From assembly GCF_017916325.1 (NCBI RefSeq), contig NC_090169.1, forward strand, positions 1,116,001-1,180,000: 64,000 bases of DNA. Direction: 5' to 3'. Shown here piece by piece: positions 10,929-21,352 of this stretch. This DNA is from Leishmania martiniquensis (Eukaryota > Euglenozoa > Kinetoplastea > Trypanosomatida > Trypanosomatidae). Below the pieces are notes generated by a model that did no database searches, was not told the origin of the DNA, and saw only the letters and a list, made by a program, of their open reading frames with translations. Positions within the stretch are counted from its first letter, which is position 1; each line of letters opens with the position of its first letter. Made by a program: the position numbers and the translations under genes.

Positions 10929-10954
10929 CCTTTTTGCTTCCATCGTCTGCAAAC

Positions 10955-12763
10955 ATGGCGGCGGACTTTGATTTGACGCTGTTCATTAAGGAGACGCAGC
11001 TGCAGCACGGACTCCGCGCCGAGGACTACGAGCGTTATCACTATTACGCCACAAACCGCCTCGCCACCTTGCGGCAACAGCTGAGCTTGTCGAATGACAA
11101 GAAGAGGTTTTTGCACAAGGAGGTGACTCCGCAGAACGCGACGGATGCTCGCCATCTAATGTTACTTGCCTTGTATGCTGAGCGTTGCTGGGCAGAGGCG
11201 GAGGCAATGCAGGTACACCTACAGGCAAGGGAAATGCCGCGCGCCGGGGATACCAAAAAGCCCAAAGGTGGTGTGCCGCCTCATTGTCAATATCGAAAGC
11301 GCCTGAACAAGTCGGTAAAGTGGGCTACCAAGCTGCTTGAGGTGGCCAACGTGGTTGCCTCCGACCGCGTAAAGAAGGAGTGCACAGCGTACTTGAAGGA
11401 CATCGTCGGCCGCTGTCATGCCTCACATAACAGGTTCAAGGAGGCAAAAGAAGCGTTCTTGGAAGCCCGCGAAGCGTTCGCGGCTTTGCGCTTGATAAGC
11501 ACTGAGACTCAGTGGGCCGTGATCGCGTGCAAGATGAGTGAGCTCGACGACCGTGTTGTGTACTGTATGCAGCGCCTTAGCGAGAACCCCACGACCTACC
11601 GACCCGCGCCCATCTTCTCAGCCACCAGTGCAGATGTTGCGGCCACAGATGGCGCGGTGCCGGCGGGCGGTGCGCCGCAGCTATCATGGAACCAACGCAC
11701 GCTGAAGGTCTACAGCATCAAGGTCAAAGACGCGCTACGCGAGGCCCAGTTGGTGGAGGTGGAGCCCACCGAAGCGAAACTGCGAGAGACATGCGGGGTT
11801 GTGCCTCTGGGCCAGTCGAACCGTGTCCTCGATCTAATGGACCGCCGCATCAACTACTACAACGATGCACTCGCACACGCTCGCCAGGACCTGCGCGCCG
11901 CGCCAGATGGCGCCTTAAAAACGGAGTGCCAGCTTATTGTGCACTGCGTTCTCTTTCACGTGGCGCAGGAGACCCTCCGGCGAACCTTTTTCCTGATAGA
12001 TCTTCACCGCCGCCGTTTCGAGGCAACTGAGCAGGTGCTGAGGAGAGCGGGCGCCAATTCGGATTTGCCGCGGCCTCTGTCTCCGAGGGACAACAGGCAA
12101 CAGCAACAGCACCACCACCACCAGCAGCGAAAGAAGGCGGCGATCGCGCCGTCGCAGTACGTTTCGCCGCTGGAAGTTGTGCGCCTCTACCAGGCTGCCG
12201 CTGGGAGCGTGGAGGAGATGGAGCTGTTGCCCGGCGTTGCGGGGCGCGACGACGTCGAAGCGCTGCGCGCCGTCTGCGCGGCTGGCCAACTCTTCTTTAC
12301 TGGCGAAAGCTGGCGGCTGGCGACAGCGTGGCCAAAGGCTCTCAAATGCTACCGCGAAGCTCTGGCACTCCTACGGGAGGCAAAGAGCGGGGCCGCGGCG
12401 GCGCTGCAGAAGCACATTGAGAAGCGCTTGATTCAGGGAGCTGCTGAGGTGGTGCTCGCAACATCGTCCGTGAGTTCGAGCTTCTCTGCCCGGGGGCCGG
12501 TATCGTCAATGACTTACTTGATCGACGCAAACGAGGAAAAGACTCAGGTTGCGCAGGGAGTTGTGCGCTTTCCGCCCGACTATCACGCCGCGCCCTGCAA
12601 GCCTGTCTTTGTCGACATCGCGCTAACCTTTGTCAATTACCCAGGTGAGTGGAACGGTGGGGCGGGTGCAGCCGCCCCAGTGACAACGGGAACAACGATG
12701 AGCACAGATGCAGCAGCGGCACCCTCGACGAAGAGGCGTTGGATGTTTAGTTGGAGGAAGTAA
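10955..12763 (+). CDS. SRP68: Signal recognition particle subunit SRP68
   Basis: SRP68 binds SRP RNA and, with SRP72, forms the S-domain heterodimer used in co-translational targeting of secretory proteins to the ER. The 602-aa length is close to the human protein (about 620-630). The N-terminal region matches the family pattern: IKETQLQHGLRAEDYERYH (residues about 9-27), then RLATLRQQL, the AERCWAEAEAMQ helix and YRKRLNKSVKWATKLLE, which is the TPR-like RNA-binding domain (about 10-215). A Gln/His-rich run (QQQQHHHHQQ) near residues 385-400 separates this from the C-terminal part, which has an ALKCYREALALLREAK helix typical of TPR-like repeats. The tail is Ala/Gly/Thr-rich and ends in a basic patch (KRRWMFSWRK). 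The open frame continues upstream to a TTG with a hydrophobic stretch, but that part precedes the likely splice acceptor and is not taken as a signal peptide. Assignment is by recalled family similarity. Confidence 0.88.
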   Translation: MAADFDLTLFIKETQLQHGLRAEDYERYHYYATNRLATLRQQLSLSNDKKRFLHKEVTPQNATDARHLMLLALYAERCWAEAEAMQVHLQAREMPRAGDTKKPKGGVPPHCQYRKRLNKSVKWATKLLEVANVVASDRVKKECTAYLKDIVGRCHASHNRFKEAKEAFLEAREAFAALRLISTETQWAVIACKMSELDDRVVYCMQRLSENPTTYRPAPIFSATSADVAATDGAVPAGGAPQLSWNQRTLKVYSIKVKDALREAQLVEVEPTEAKLRETCGVVPLGQSNRVLDLMDRRINYYNDALAHARQDLRAAPDGALKTECQLIVHCVLFHVAQETLRRTFFLIDLHRRRFEATEQVLRRAGANSDLPRPLSPRDNRQQQQHHHHQQRKKAAIAPSQYVSPLEVVRLYQAAAGSVEEMELLPGVAGRDDVEALRAVCAAGQLFFTGESWRLATAWPKALKCYREALALLREAKSGAAAALQKHIEKRLIQGAAEVVLATSSVSSSFSARGPVSSMTYLIDANEEKTQVAQGVVRFPPDYHAAPCKPVFVDIALTFVNYPGEWNGGAGAAAPVTTGTTMSTDAAAAPSTKRRWMFSWRK

Positions 12764-13547
12764 TTGAAGAGGATCAGCAGGCAAGAATGGACAAAAAGTG
12801 AAAACGAGACAGTGGACCAGAGAACACGGTGAGGGCCGCAGCGACGAGTTATTTGTCACGCCATGACGAGCGCCACGCCTCTTTTACAGCTCAGGTCCTC
12901 CACTGTTCTCTTTTCTTCCGTAACAAAGTGCATTCTTCCACGAGTTCCGTTCCTATCCGCGTCTTTCATTTTACTGCACAGCAAACGCGCTCGTACGCAT
13001 TAGTGCTACAGAGAAGGCTATCAGTTCGCACGTATGTGTGCGTGTGTGGCTGCGTTTTCTCGCGAGGCTACCACAATTTTGTGATTAACTCTACAGAAGT
13101 ATGCATCGGTGCTCCAAAGACAATGTGTGATAGGCGGGAGGCGGCCGCGGCAGCGGCGCTACTAAGTGCGCAAGCTACAGTCCTCCTTTACATACTCGGA
13201 GCCCTCCTCGCTGCAATGGTTCTTCAATCACCCCCCATCTTTCCCCTTTTTCTCTTTAGCACATGCGCCTGCTACACACGCTGTGAACGTCTCCAACAGG
13301 CCAGTGACTCATAAGGCGCACATGCCACACAAAGCGCAGTGGAGAGGTGAATTGTGACGCCAAATCTGTGCACTCTGCCGTTCTCGCCCCAAGCGCTACC
13401 CCAGCCCAGCACTTTGGCAGGCCAGCGCATCTGTGGCTGCAGAAGTGGCATCGACAAGTGACGGGATAGCTGCGCTATTCTCCCCTTTCTCTTGCGTCTC
13501 TGAGCTCCATATCGCTGACGCTACGGCGCCTCTGATGCACCCCTGCA
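12764..13547 (+). other. Unique flank between SRP68 and the amastin array
   Basis: About 0.8 kb of non-repeated sequence, presumably the SRP68 3' UTR and intergenic DNA. The array's repeated sequence begins at 13548, where this flank joins the amastin 5' region at 'gccgcacctcc'. No gene recognised. Confidence 0.6.
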
Positions 13548-14040
13548 GCCGCACCTCCTTCGGCTCTTGTGCACGTGTGCCGCCGAGCGACGCACCTGCA
13601 CCCGCTGCGCGCGCCTCGCAGCGCCAGCTGCCTTGTGTCCTCACCACTAGCTCACCCCACCCCTCTCTCGCTGTGCCTCGCATGTCCTCGCTCTGCCACG
13701 ACGTCGCCCGTGCCGGCGCCTCCCACGGCTGCCTCCTCTGCCATAACGACCGGCGCACCCCCACACGTACACCCATACGCCCCTGCAACGACGCCGCGCA
13801 CCCACGCGCATGCGGCGGCACCGAAGACACTCCTTCGCCGACCCACAGCCACCCGCGCTCTCTTCTTCTCGGGCCTCTCCCCCTCCCTCTGCCTCTCCGT
13901 TTCCCCCCTCTGCCTGCCATCTGCACGCTGTGGTGCGCTCTCCCCCGCCCTCGTCCGCTCTTGCCCGCCGTCTCTCTCGCCTCGTCCGCCACGCAGCTGC
14001 ACCTCGCCCCTCCCTGCTGTGCGGCCTGCCATTCGCGGAG
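13548..14040 (+). repeat. Conserved amastin 5' element (first of seven)
   Basis: About 490 bp, nearly identical upstream of every amastin (also from 17204, 20860, 24521, 31441, 35100 and 39203). It is very C/T-rich from about 13860 and so lacks stop codons over long distances on both strands. A long pyrimidine tract ends at cgcAG (13995-13996), the best candidate for the amastin trans-splice acceptor, leaving a 45-base leader. A C/T substitution (tgCctgcc or tgTctgcc) and an A/G substitution four bases before the AG (ccAcgcag or ccGcgcag) vary among copies in different combinations. Confidence 0.8.
13860..13996 (+). promoter_or_regulatory. Candidate spliced-leader acceptor for amastin 1
   Basis: An unusually long CT-rich tract ends at AG 13995-13996, 44 bases before the ATG at 14041. 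The equivalent AGs lie the same distance before the other amastin starts. If this acceptor is used, the in-frame ATG at 13810 is excluded from the mRNA and the MECK start at 14041 is correct. Inference. Confidence 0.5.
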
Positions 14041-14565
14041 ATGGAGTGCAAAATCGGCCTCGTCCTCTACGCGATCTTTCAGTTCATCGCGTTTCTCTTC
14101 GTGCTGGTGGCGACGCCGATCGAGATGTTTCGCAGCCGAATTACTCCTCCAGGAAGTAAGCCTATGTGCATGACGCTTTGGGGTTTAAAGATGAGTTGCG
14201 ATGGTCTTGCTTACTTTCTCAACACGGACGAGCAGTGGAGAACATGTCCTGACCGCCTTGCCCGCTTCCGTGCGGCTCAGGGGTTCGCCATCATCTCGAT
14301 TGTCGTGTACGGCACGGCGTTCATTTTGGGTTGCATTATGCTGTACTGCTATGTGTGGCTGCGCTGGGTGTGCCTGGGGCTGAACATCGCCGGCATCGGC
14401 ACGCTGTGCGTCGTGTGGGCGTCCATGGTGGTGACATATAGACAGGAGGACGATCAATGTTCGGCGTTGCGGATTCGGTGGACATTCGGTGCCGGCTTTG
14501 TCCTCTTCGTTATTGCCTGGTGCCTGGACATCGTGAACATCGTGTTCCTGCTGCTGCCGTACTAG
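14041..14565 (+). CDS. Amastin 1 (delta-type surface glycoprotein)
   Basis: Amastins are small surface proteins with four membrane spans, abundant in the intracellular amastigote stage of Leishmania and Trypanosoma cruzi. Their exact role is uncertain (membrane integrity and host-cell interaction have been proposed). The 174-aa product has TM1 at 5-24, an extracellular loop with the amastin signature C-M-T-L-W-G-L-K-M-S-C at 43-53 and a further Cys at 69, TM2 at about 81-104, TM3 at about 109-132, a short variable loop at 133-148 and TM4 at about 149-171, ending LLLPY. The frame stays open upstream to an in-frame ATG at 13810 (77 extra residues), but those residues are low-complexity translation of the pyrimidine tract, and MECK is the family's usual start. 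The 3' flank is class X. The gene appears identical to amastin 2. Confidence 0.96.
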   Translation: MECKIGLVLYAIFQFIAFLFVLVATPIEMFRSRITPPGSKPMCMTLWGLKMSCDGLAYFLNTDEQWRTCPDRLARFRAAQGFAIISIVVYGTAFILGCIMLYCYVWLRWVCLGLNIAGIGTLCVVWASMVVTYRQEDDQCSALRIRWTFGAGFVLFVIAWCLDIVNIVFLLLPY

Positions 14566-15848
14566 GCGAGGGGACCTGATGCGAGCGAGAGGGGAAGGGC
14601 GGGGGCTGCGGGACCTGGCCTCTGGTGTCTGGGAGCCAATGTGCGCTGTGGGGCCGCGCGTGTGCTGTGGCCCACTGCGGAGCGCTCAGGGCCCGGGAGG
14701 GACCGCTACCGCGCTGCTGTGCGTTGGCGTCTCGGATGTTTCTGCTCTTCTCTCAGCGCTCTCTGCGTGTGTTGGTCTCCTCTCGGGTGGCGTTGCGTCC
14801 GTGTGTGGTGCCGTTGGGGTGTGCACGCGGCGCCCCCCTCTCACGATGTTTCGTGTGTGTGTGTGTGCTTTCGATTGCTGACACATCTTTTTCTTCGCTC
14901 TTTGCGAATTTTCTTCTGCCTTGTGATTATTCGCCGTCGCTGTCGCTCTCTCCCCCTCCGTGTGTGTGTAACGATCGCGAAGGACGGAGAGGGCGAAGGC
15001 GCGAAACGTACAGCTATGCGGAGGAGGGCGGGAGAGGTGGCCACGCGTATGTGTGTGGGGCCGCAGTAGCCGCAGTGGGGTCGTCCCGCACCGTACGCAC
15101 CCGCACACCCGCACGCGCGCAGACACAGACAGCGGCACCGGCGACGAGGATGGGGAGGAGCGCTGAAAGCCGCTGAGCGCGCAGAGGCGCATGTGCATTT
15201 TGCTCTGATTGCATCTCTCGACTCGAGTCTGTCTGCGCTCACTGTGTGCGTGCCATCTCGTCTCCCCTCATGGGCGCTTCGCGGTTCCGTCTCGCTCACC
15301 GCCTGCTTACATGAGTGGGCCTTGACGGACACCCTTTGTGGAGAGTCGCCACAGCTTTTGATGGGGTGCGCTGGCGTGCAGTGTCTGAGGGCTGGGCATG
15401 GCATGCAGGCAAGCCATGGGGTCTGCGAGGGCCCTTGGGTGAAGCTTGTTCGCTCTCTCCTCGAAAAGAGCGGGCATGCGGCTGCGCCATCCCGTGCTAC
15501 CCGCAGGGCAGACGCCGCCGCCTCCATCCTGGAGCCAGGTCCTCGGCGCTGCCCATGTGGAGGGAGCTGTGCGGACTGCCCAGGCTTGCGTGACACCGGT
15601 CGCACAGCCCCTGTCGGAGGCAGCGACAAGGAAGGGCGCGAGGGGCCTGCCAGACGCATGGTGTCCCGTGTGGGCGGCGAGGCGGCTTGCGTGGTCGCCC
15701 AGGACTTGGCCTGCATGCGGCTGAGGGCGGTGAGCTGTGGCTGTGTGCGTATGTGCCTGCGGGCACACTCGTTGCCGAGTAGCACTCACGTAAGTCAGCG
15801 CTGCAGCACTCGTGGCAGACGCGCCTTTCGCTCCGCTCTCCGACGGCG
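14566..15848 (+). repeat. Class X amastin 3' flank (after amastin 1)
   Basis: 1283 bp between the amastin stop and the shared core. The same class follows amastins 2 (18222-19504), 3 (21881-23163) and 5 (32459-33741). The first 370 or so bases are related to class Y, sharing 'gcgaggggacctgatgcg', a 'gtgccgttggggtgtgcacg' block and a T-rich block with 'tttcgattgctgacac'. After 'gtgattattcgccg' the two classes differ. It presumably holds the amastin 3' UTR. In Leishmania, 3' UTR elements are known to drive amastigote-specific amastin expression, but no specific element was identified here. Confidence 0.8.
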
Positions 15849-17203
15849 CCGCCTTTCGCCTGCGCCTGCAGCGCCGGCGCACTTTGCTTTGACCCATTGC
15901 TTTGCATGGCGCCTTCCCGTGCGCGTTTGCCTTTTCTCTGCCAGTCGTGCTTTCGCTCCGAAGGACGCCGCTGTGCGCGTGAACCCGTGCTGCTCCGCCC
16001 CCCTCTCCCCCAACGGCGCCGCTGCCGCCGTTGTCGCCGCCCTCGACCTCCGAGAGCGGGCGTGGCTGGGGGAGGGCGCCGAGCCCCTTGCTGCGGCGAG
16101 CGGGGCAGGGCCGTGCTCTCTGCGGGTGCGCGTGCGCGCCCTGCAGGCCCGTGAATGCTCACACGTATGCGTCCCTCTCTCCATGCGATCTCCTCTTGCA
16201 CCCACGCCTCCCCACGTGCACCTCTCTTGTCTGCTGCGCTTGTATGATGGGCGCCTGAGGGCGCGACACGGTGGTGACCGTGGCTGGCCCCGGGATGGGC
16301 CGGCCGACAGCCACGCAGGACGGCGCGAGGCTTGCATGCGCGCATACAGGGCGCCGCGCTTGTCTGACGGCGGTGCGCGGTGCTGGGCGGTGTGGCTGGC
16401 GTGTGTGCGTGTGCGCGGCCGGTGGCGCCGCCGCCGCTGCCGCGACTGCGGGACCGCTACGCGAACCGCTGCCCGAGCCGGTCGCTGGCGCGCGCGGGCG
16501 AACGGAGCACTGCTGTGTCGCTGTGGCGACGGATGTGCCTGCAGCGGACGCTGCGGGCCGACGGGGCTGTGCTGGAGACGTGCGCGCGGCGACTGGCGCA
16601 GCCGCCGTAGGGCGAGGGCCGGCGCGAGGGCGGTGGCGACGGCAGCGCCGGCCACGCGTCCTTGTGCTGGGTGGTGCTGTGCGACCGTGTGCCGGGCGTA
16701 TAGGCCTGAGAGTGCGAGGTGCCGCACACGGCCGCCTCGCGCGCGCTGAGCGCGACGGGCCAGCGCCACTCCGGTGGAAGGGGCGGTGTAGGCCACCTGA
16801 GCAGGTGCCCCTCTCTCTGCCGACGCCTGCGTGCGCTCGTGTCTGTGTGTGTGTGTGTGTAGCGACTGAGTGCGTGGTGTGCTGACTGCTGCTGGCGGAC
16901 CGGCCAGACTACATGCCAAAAGGAAAACCGAGGCGACGCACGGCTCGTGTGCGCCTCTCTGTCGATGATGCGCGTGCTTGTGTAGCCTCTACAGTGACGA
17001 CATTTTTTTCCCTGCCTTATTCGTGGAGCAGCCGATCATGTCGGGCGCGCCCACACGCGCGTGCGTGCGCGGCGAGGTGCGTGCCGTGGCTGGTGCCTCT
17101 TGCTCTCGCACCCTTACAGCACCAGCGGTGCTCGGGGGATGGGGGCGCGACCTGGACAGGGGTGACGCCCATGCCTCTGCGGCGTATGCGACGGTTCTCG
17201 GCG
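15849..17203 (+). repeat. Shared spacer core with tuzin 5' scar (copy 1)
   Basis: This 1355-bp core follows either 3'-flank class and leads into the next unit. Other copies start at 19505, 23164, 27262 (pre-tuzin version), 33742, 37844 and 41939 (truncated). It is very GC-rich, with a (tg)n run near 16845-16860. Its right part, about 16956-17157, is the counterpart of the sequence upstream of tuzin (28689-28888), so it looks like a leftover of a lost tuzin gene. Long open frames on both strands occur only because of GC content. One-base indels between copies, such as 'gcacttt/gcactttt' and 'gcgcccctgc/gcgccctgc', break them. Confidence 0.8.
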
Positions 17204-17696
17204 GCCGCACCTCCTTCGGCTCTTGTGCACGTGTGCCGCCGAGCGACGCACCTGCACCCGCTGCGCGCGCCTCGCAGCGCCAGCTGCCTTGTGTCCTCAC
17301 CACTAGCTCACCCCACCCCTCTCTCGCTGTGCCTCGCATGTCCTCGCTCTGCCACGACGTCGCCCGTGCCGGCGCCTCCCACGGCTGCCTCCTCTGCCAT
17401 AACGACCGGCGCACCCCCACACGTACACCCATACGCCCCTGCAACGACGCCGCGCACCCACGCGCATGCGGCGGCACCGAAGACACTCCTTCGCCGACCC
17501 ACAGCCACCCGCGCTCTCTTCTTCTCGGGCCTCTCCCCCTCCCTCTGCCTCTCCGTTTCCCCCCTCTGCCTGCCATCTGCACGCTGTGGTGCGCTCTCCC
17601 CCGCCCTCGTCCGCTCTTGCCCGCCGTCTCTCTCGCCTCGTCCGCCACGCAGCTGCACCTCGCCCCTCCCTGCTGTGCGGCCTGCCATTCGCGGAG

Positions 17697-18221
17697 ATGG
17701 AGTGCAAAATCGGCCTCGTCCTCTACGCGATCTTTCAGTTCATCGCGTTTCTCTTCGTGCTGGTGGCGACGCCGATCGAGATGTTTCGCAGCCGAATTAC
17801 TCCTCCAGGAAGTAAGCCTATGTGCATGACGCTTTGGGGTTTAAAGATGAGTTGCGATGGTCTTGCTTACTTTCTCAACACGGACGAGCAGTGGAGAACA
17901 TGTCCTGACCGCCTTGCCCGCTTCCGTGCGGCTCAGGGGTTCGCCATCATCTCGATTGTCGTGTACGGCACGGCGTTCATTTTGGGTTGCATTATGCTGT
18001 ACTGCTATGTGTGGCTGCGCTGGGTGTGCCTGGGGCTGAACATCGCCGGCATCGGCACGCTGTGCGTCGTGTGGGCGTCCATGGTGGTGACATATAGACA
18101 GGAGGACGATCAATGTTCGGCGTTGCGGATTCGGTGGACATTCGGTGCCGGCTTTGTCCTCTTCGTTATTGCCTGGTGCCTGGACATCGTGAACATCGTG
18201 TTCCTGCTGCTGCCGTACTAG
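17697..18221 (+). CDS. Amastin 2 (identical to amastin 1)
   Basis: 174 aa, with the same predicted product as amastin 1, including signature C-M-T-L-W-G-L-K-M-S-C at 43-53 and the loop before TM4. The 5' element, class X 3' flank and spacer also look the same, so the two 3656-bp units are probably a very recent duplication. No feature distinguishes its function from that of amastin 1. Confidence 0.96.
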   Translation: MECKIGLVLYAIFQFIAFLFVLVATPIEMFRSRITPPGSKPMCMTLWGLKMSCDGLAYFLNTDEQWRTCPDRLARFRAAQGFAIISIVVYGTAFILGCIMLYCYVWLRWVCLGLNIAGIGTLCVVWASMVVTYRQEDDQCSALRIRWTFGAGFVLFVIAWCLDIVNIVFLLLPY

Positions 18222-20859
18222 GCGAGGGGACCTGATGCGAGCGAGAGGGGAAGGGCGGGGGCTGCGGGACCTGGCCTCTGGTGTCTGGGAGCCAATGTGC
18301 GCTGTGGGGCCGCGCGTGTGCTGTGGCCCACTGCGGAGCGCTCAGGGCCCGGGAGGGACCGCTACCGCGCTGCTGTGCGTTGGCGTCTCGGATGTTTCTG
18401 CTCTTCTCTCAGCGCTCTCTGCGTGTGTTGGTCTCCTCTCGGGTGGCGTTGCGTCCGTGTGTGGTGCCGTTGGGGTGTGCACGCGGCGCCCCCCTCTCAC
18501 GATGTTTCGTGTGTGTGTGTGTGCTTTCGATTGCTGACACATCTTTTTCTTCGCTCTTTGCGAATTTTCTTCTGCCTTGTGATTATTCGCCGTCGCTGTC
18601 GCTCTCTCCCCCTCCGTGTGTGTGTAACGATCGCGAAGGACGGAGAGGGCGAAGGCGCGAAACGTACAGCTATGCGGAGGAGGGCGGGAGAGGTGGCCAC
18701 GCGTATGTGTGTGGGGCCGCAGTAGCCGCAGTGGGGTCGTCCCGCACCGTACGCACCCGCACACCCGCACGCGCGCAGACACAGACAGCGGCACCGGCGA
18801 CGAGGATGGGGAGGAGCGCTGAAAGCCGCTGAGCGCGCAGAGGCGCATGTGCATTTTGCTCTGATTGCATCTCTCGACTCGAGTCTGTCTGCGCTCACTG
18901 TGTGCGTGCCATCTCGTCTCCCCTCATGGGCGCTTCGCGGTTCCGTCTCGCTCACCGCCTGCTTACATGAGTGGGCCTTGACGGACACCCTTTGTGGAGA
19001 GTCGCCACAGCTTTTGATGGGGTGCGCTGGCGTGCAGTGTCTGAGGGCTGGGCATGGCATGCAGGCAAGCCATGGGGTCTGCGAGGGCCCTTGGGTGAAG
19101 CTTGTTCGCTCTCTCCTCGAAAAGAGCGGGCATGCGGCTGCGCCATCCCGTGCTACCCGCAGGGCAGACGCCGCCGCCTCCATCCTGGAGCCAGGTCCTC
19201 GGCGCTGCCCATGTGGAGGGAGCTGTGCGGACTGCCCAGGCTTGCGTGACACCGGTCGCACAGCCCCTGTCGGAGGCAGCGACAAGGAAGGGCGCGAGGG
19301 GCCTGCCAGACGCATGGTGTCCCGTGTGGGCGGCGAGGCGGCTTGCGTGGTCGCCCAGGACTTGGCCTGCATGCGGCTGAGGGCGGTGAGCTGTGGCTGT
19401 GTGCGTATGTGCCTGCGGGCACACTCGTTGCCGAGTAGCACTCACGTAAGTCAGCGCTGCAGCACTCGTGGCAGACGCGCCTTTCGCTCCGCTCTCCGAC
19501 GGCGCCGCCTTTCGCCTGCGCCTGCAGCGCCGGCGCACTTTGCTTTGACCCATTGCTTTGCATGGCGCCTTCCCGTGCGCGTTTGCCTTTTCTCTGCCAG
19601 TCGTGCTTTCGCTCCGAAGGACGCCGCTGTGCGCGTGAACCCGTGCTGCTCCGCCCCCCTCTCCCCCAACGGCGCCGCTGCCGCCGTTGTCGCCGCCCTC
19701 GACCTCCGAGAGCGGGCGTGGCTGGGGGAGGGCGCCGAGCCCCTTGCTGCGGCGAGCGGGGCAGGGCCGTGCTCTCTGCGGGTGCGCGTGCGCGCCCTGC
19801 AGGCCCGTGAATGCTCACACGTATGCGTCCCTCTCTCCATGCGATCTCCTCTTGCACCCACGCCTCCCCACGTGCACCTCTCTTGTCTGCTGCGCTTGTA
19901 TGATGGGCGCCTGAGGGCGCGACACGGTGGTGACCGTGGCTGGCCCCGGGATGGGCCGGCCGACAGCCACGCAGGACGGCGCGAGGCTTGCATGCGCGCA
20001 TACAGGGCGCCGCGCTTGTCTGACGGCGGTGCGCGGTGCTGGGCGGTGTGGCTGGCGTGTGTGCGTGTGCGCGGCCGGTGGCGCCGCCGCCGCTGCCGCG
20101 ACTGCGGGACCGCTACGCGAACCGCTGCCCGAGCCGGTCGCTGGCGCGCGCGGGCGAACGGAGCACTGCTGTGTCGCTGTGGCGACGGATGTGCCTGCAG
20201 CGGACGCTGCGGGCCGACGGGGCTGTGCTGGAGACGTGCGCGCGGCGACTGGCGCAGCCGCCGTAGGGCGAGGGCCGGCGCGAGGGCGGTGGCGACGGCA
20301 GCGCCGGCCACGCGTCCTTGTGCTGGGTGGTGCTGTGCGACCGTGTGCCGGGCGTATAGGCCTGAGAGTGCGAGGTGCCGCACACGGCCGCCTCGCGCGC
20401 GCTGAGCGCGACGGGCCAGCGCCACTCCGGTGGAAGGGGCGGTGTAGGCCACCTGAGCAGGTGCCCCTCTCTCTGCCGACGCCTGCGTGCGCTCGTGTCT
20501 GTGTGTGTGTGTGTGTAGCGACTGAGTGCGTGGTGTGCTGACTGCTGCTGGCGGACCGGCCAGACTACATGCCAAAAGGAAAACCGAGGCGACGCACGGC
20601 TCGTGTGCGCCTCTCTGTCGATGATGCGCGTGCTTGTGTAGCCTCTACAGTGACGACATTTTTTTCCCTGCCTTATTCGTGGAGCAGCCGATCATGTCGG
20701 GCGCGCCCACACGCGCGTGCGTGCGCGGCGAGGTGCGTGCCGTGGCTGGTGCCTCTTGCTCTCGCACCCTTACAGCACCAGCGGTGCTCGGGGGATGGGG
20801 GCGCGACCTGGACAGGGGTGACGCCCATGCCTCTGCGGCGTATGCGACGGTTCTCGGCG
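18222..20859 (+). repeat. Class X flank plus spacer core, copy 2
   Basis: Second copy of the 14566-17203 arrangement, at a constant offset of 3656 bp. No gene other than the short tuzin scar (about 20612-20813). Confidence 0.8.
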
Positions 20860-21352
20860 GCCGCACCTCCTTCGGCTCTTGTGCACGTGTGCCGCCGAGC
20901 GACGCACCTGCACCCGCTGCGCGCGCCTCGCAGCGCCAGCTGCCTTGTGTCCTCACCACTAGCTCACCCCACCCCTCTCTCGCTGTGCCTCGCATGTCCT
21001 CGCTCTGCCACGACGTCGCCCGTGCCGGCGCCTCCCACGGCTGCCTCCTCTGCCATAACGACCGGCGCACCCCCACACGTACACCCATACGCCCCTGCAA
21101 CGACGCCGCGCACCCACGCGCATGCGGCGGCACCGAAGACACTCCTTCGCCGACCCACAGCCACCCGCGCTCTCTTCTTCTCGGGCCTCTCCCCCTCCCT
21201 CTGCCTCTCCGTTTCCCCCCTCTGTCTGCCATCTGCACGCTGTGGTGCGCTCTCCCCCGCCCTCGTCCGCTCTTGCCCGCCGTCTCTCTCGCCTCGTCCG
21301 CCACGCAGCTGCACCTCGCCCCTCCCTGCTGTGCGGCCTGCCATTCGCGGAG

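Noticed and set aside
10814..10954. Possible N-terminal signal sequence on SRP68
   Set aside because: The upstream extension starts at TTG and lies before the likely splice acceptor. SRP68 is a cytosolic and nucleolar protein, so the hydrophobic stretch is translated pyrimidine-rich 5' DNA.
13396..14032. Reverse-strand frames of 126-198 codons opposite the amastin 5' element
   Set aside because: Arg/Gly/Glu-rich reverse translation of a pyrimidine tract, with two such frames open at once. No reverse-strand transcription is expected in this polycistron.
15193..16749. A 518-codon open frame in the amastin spacer (repeated at 18849-20405) and a 374-codon frame on the opposite strand (15795-16919)
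   Set aside because: It starts with GTG, has low-complexity Cys/Arg/Ala composition and overlaps other long frames on both strands. One-base indels break it in copies 3 and 5 without other change. It is a by-product of GC-rich DNA.
16845..16862. (tg)n microsatellite in the spacer core, present in each full copy
   Set aside because: Simple repeat, common in trypanosomatid intergenic DNA. It shows no array or spacer logic that would suggest a CRISPR or other system.
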